Origin: Bacillota bacterium
GTDB lineage: Bacteria; Bacillota; Bacilli; Paenibacillales; NBRC-103111
Length of the DNA stretch: 64,000 bases
NCBI GenBank assembly: GCA_023386955.1
Contig: JAEWIS010000023.1
Span: 248,001 to 312,000 of the forward strand
Direction of reading: 5' to 3'
Shown: positions 62,604-64,000 of the stretch, in pieces
How positions within the stretch are numbered: the first letter of the stretch is position 1
Layout: each line of letters begins with the position of its first letter
The notes under the pieces: model-generated
Databases searched by the model: none
What the model saw: the letters and a program-made list of their open reading frames with translations, nothing else
Told to the model about the DNA's origin: nothing
Position numbers and translations under genes: made by a program

Positions 62604-64000
62604 ACTGGGAAAAATACCGTTTTGCTATGGAGCAGTATTCAATAAAAACTGACAATATGGCAAGTGAAGACTCTTATTTTATGGCTACTCACATGCCTTT
62701 CTCTAATCTTGAGGTTATTCATGGTGGCCATGTGACAGCCCCTGATACTCTTATGAACGAAGAGGAAGTTTATAAAGAATTGGTATGGAACCCCGATAAT
62801 GTACATCGTTTACTAATTGTGCGCGGCGATAATGGAACAGGAAAATCCCATCTAATTCGTTACCTCAAGGCCCGCTTTGAAAACGATGCAGATCGCTATA
62901 ATTCTGAAACCGAGCAAATTATTTTCCTTCGTCGCTTAAATAATTCCATACGAGGAGCCTTTTCACAACTACTCGATCAAAAAGTTATTAAAGATCCTGA
63001 TGTTAAAGAAAAGCTTCAGAAATTTGTTGCATCAACAGATTCCAAAGATGAAGAAGCTTTTAAAACTGATATCTACCATGCATATGCTGCACTAGTTATG
63101 AATGACAAAGAGGGAGATATATATAAACCGGTAATTTGTAAAAATATTGCCCAATTTCTATATGACAGCCGCGTGCAAGAGCATTTGTTTCGTGAAGGAG
63201 GTGCAATTAGTCGATGCTATCAGTTCATCACTGGACCAAACGATAAGGTATTGAACGGTAATGTTGTGTTTAAAGAAGCAGATTTTACGTTAGACAGAAA
63301 AGCCTTAAAAGATATAGTGCATATGGGAAGTGCAGAAGCGAGAGACTTTGCGAACTCAATCAAAGTCGATAAAGATGAAGTTGCAAAGTTAGTAAGATAT
63401 CTTAATCGCTTTACACCTTTAGTTATACAGAAGTGTGCAGATATCTCCAGTGAAAGTGCAAAGACAGTATTTGAGCAACTTCGGCGCGAACTAAAAAAAC
63501 AAAGTAAGAATCTGACGTTGTTTATTGAGGATTTTACTGGATTCACAGGCATAGATTCGGAACTCATTACGGTCCTGTCTACGGAGCACGGTGGAATCTA
63601 CGAAGATCTTTGCCGCGTGACTGCAATTATTGGAATTACTGATGGTTATTACAACCAATTTAAGGACAATTTTAAGGATCGTGTAACATATCAAATTAAC
63701 GTAACAGAACGATCTTATGGTAATATAAACTTTCTTTCTGAAATGGCTGCTCGATATTTAAATACTATCTTCTGCGAGACTAATGATATCAGAAAATGGT
63801 TTACAGATGGTGCAAAGCATGCTGATTTGCCAATCAGCCTGTTTACTGCACCTTGCCCATGGGATATGGTGCATATTAACGAAAAGAAAGTAACGCTCTA
63901 TCCATTCAATCGTAAATCATTATCTGGACTCTATGACAAGTTATCAGTAAAGACACCACGAATGTTCCTTTTACAAATTAGGGATCAGCTAAAAGCTTAT
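62600..64000 (+). CDS. dpdH: DpdH-like ATPase, 3' part beyond the window
   Basis: The first 467 residues of an open frame that runs off the window without a stop. ATG overlaps the DpdG stop (ATGA); AAGAGGTG lies upstream. P-loop VRGDNGTGKSHLIRYL (Lys82), then a Walker B-like segment NLTLFIEDFTGFTG (Glu310, Asp311), as in large STAND- or AAA-type ATPases. Long insert between A and B. The gene order and a large ATPase after DpdG fit DpdH, usually about 1000 residues long. It would supply the ATP-driven control step of the module. Confidence 0.78.
   Translation, partial: MNWEKYRFAMEQYSIKTDNMASEDSYFMATHMPFSNLEVIHGGHVTAPDTLMNEEEVYKELVWNPDNVHRLLIVRGDNGTGKSHLIRYLKARFENDADRYNSETEQIIFLRRLNNSIRGAFSQLLDQKVIKDPDVKEKLQKFVASTDSKDEEAFKTDIYHAYAALVMNDKEGDIYKPVICKNIAQFLYDSRVQEHLFREGGAISRCYQFITGPNDKVLNGNVVFKEADFTLDRKALKDIVHMGSAEARDFANSIKVDKDEVAKLVRYLNRFTPLVIQKCADISSESAKTVFEQLRRELKKQSKNLTLFIEDFTGFTGIDSELITVLSTEHGGIYEDLCRVTAIIGITDGYYNQFKDNFKDRVTYQINVTERSYGNINFLSEMAARYLNTIFCETNDIRKWFTDGAKHADLPISLFTAPCPWDMVHINEKKVTLYPFNRKSLSGLYDKLSVKTPRMFLLQIRDQLKAY

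Noticed and set aside
1..64000. CRISPR arrays, tRNA and rRNA genes
   Set aside because: No regularly spaced direct repeats and no cloverleaf or rRNA sequence were recognised by eye; a covariance-model search would be needed to exclude a tRNA.

Overview
The window looks like chromosome of a Paenibacillus-like member of the Bacillota. The reasons are strong AGGAGG-type ribosome binding sites throughout, an LplB/YtcP/LplA-type sugar ABC transporter next to a membrane-bound AraC-type regulator (an arrangement typical of Paenibacillaceae), and copper-amine-oxidase-N and Tcp-type conjugation genes of Gram-positive type. No rRNA, tRNA or CRISPR array was seen.

Region 1 (1 to about 14.3 kb, plus strand) is a polysaccharide-utilisation locus. 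It holds the end of a GH2 glycosidase, a cache/AraC membrane regulator, a long Asp-box (BNR) glycosidase-like protein without a signal peptide, two MetI-type permeases, a lipoprotein sugar-binding protein, and a 1488-residue secreted beta-helix protein ending in two tandem carbohydrate-binding modules. Two NarL-like response-regulator genes without kinases follow (14.4-15.8 kb).

Region 2 (about 15.9-48.2 kb, plus strand) is an integrative conjugative element or a remnant of one. It starts behind a cluster of palindromes and a sigma-like regulator. A Tcp/VirB-type conjugation module follows: coupling ATPase, replication-relaxation protein, VirB8/TcpC, TcpE, VirB4, VirB6 and an M23 wall hydrolase. 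Next come an orphan Dam-type adenine methylase and small unknown genes. After these lies a complete-looking Tad-type pilus or secretion module: TadZ, CpaB, two further ParA-like proteins with decayed P-loops, membrane-anchored TadA, a TadB-TadC fusion and four pilin-like membrane proteins. Two secreted proteins, several small genes, a very strong terminator and a tyrosine recombinase complete the element. A conjugation machine and a Tad machine in one collinear array is the main oddity here. No classical relaxase and no prepilin peptidase were recognised.

Region 3 (48.2-64 kb) is visibly more AT-rich and looks like a defence island. A DUF1643 protein and an HNH endonuclease lie on the minus strand. 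A promoter and an intrinsic terminator, with no gene between them, precede a tightly coupled plus-strand operon. It encodes a UvrD/AddA-like helicase, an AddB-like protein (Fe-S cysteines kept, nuclease motifs apparently lost), a SNF2 helicase (DpdE-like), a RecQ-like helicase (DpdF-like), DpdG-like and DpdH-like ATPase; the last runs off the window. DpdE-H belong to the restriction arm of the 7-deazaguanine DNA-modification (Dpd) islands, but no dpdA, dpdB, dpdC, dpdD or preQ0 gene is visible here. An AddAB-like pair fused to a DpdEFGH module without modification genes is the best candidate for an undescribed system; genes beyond position 64000 could change that reading.
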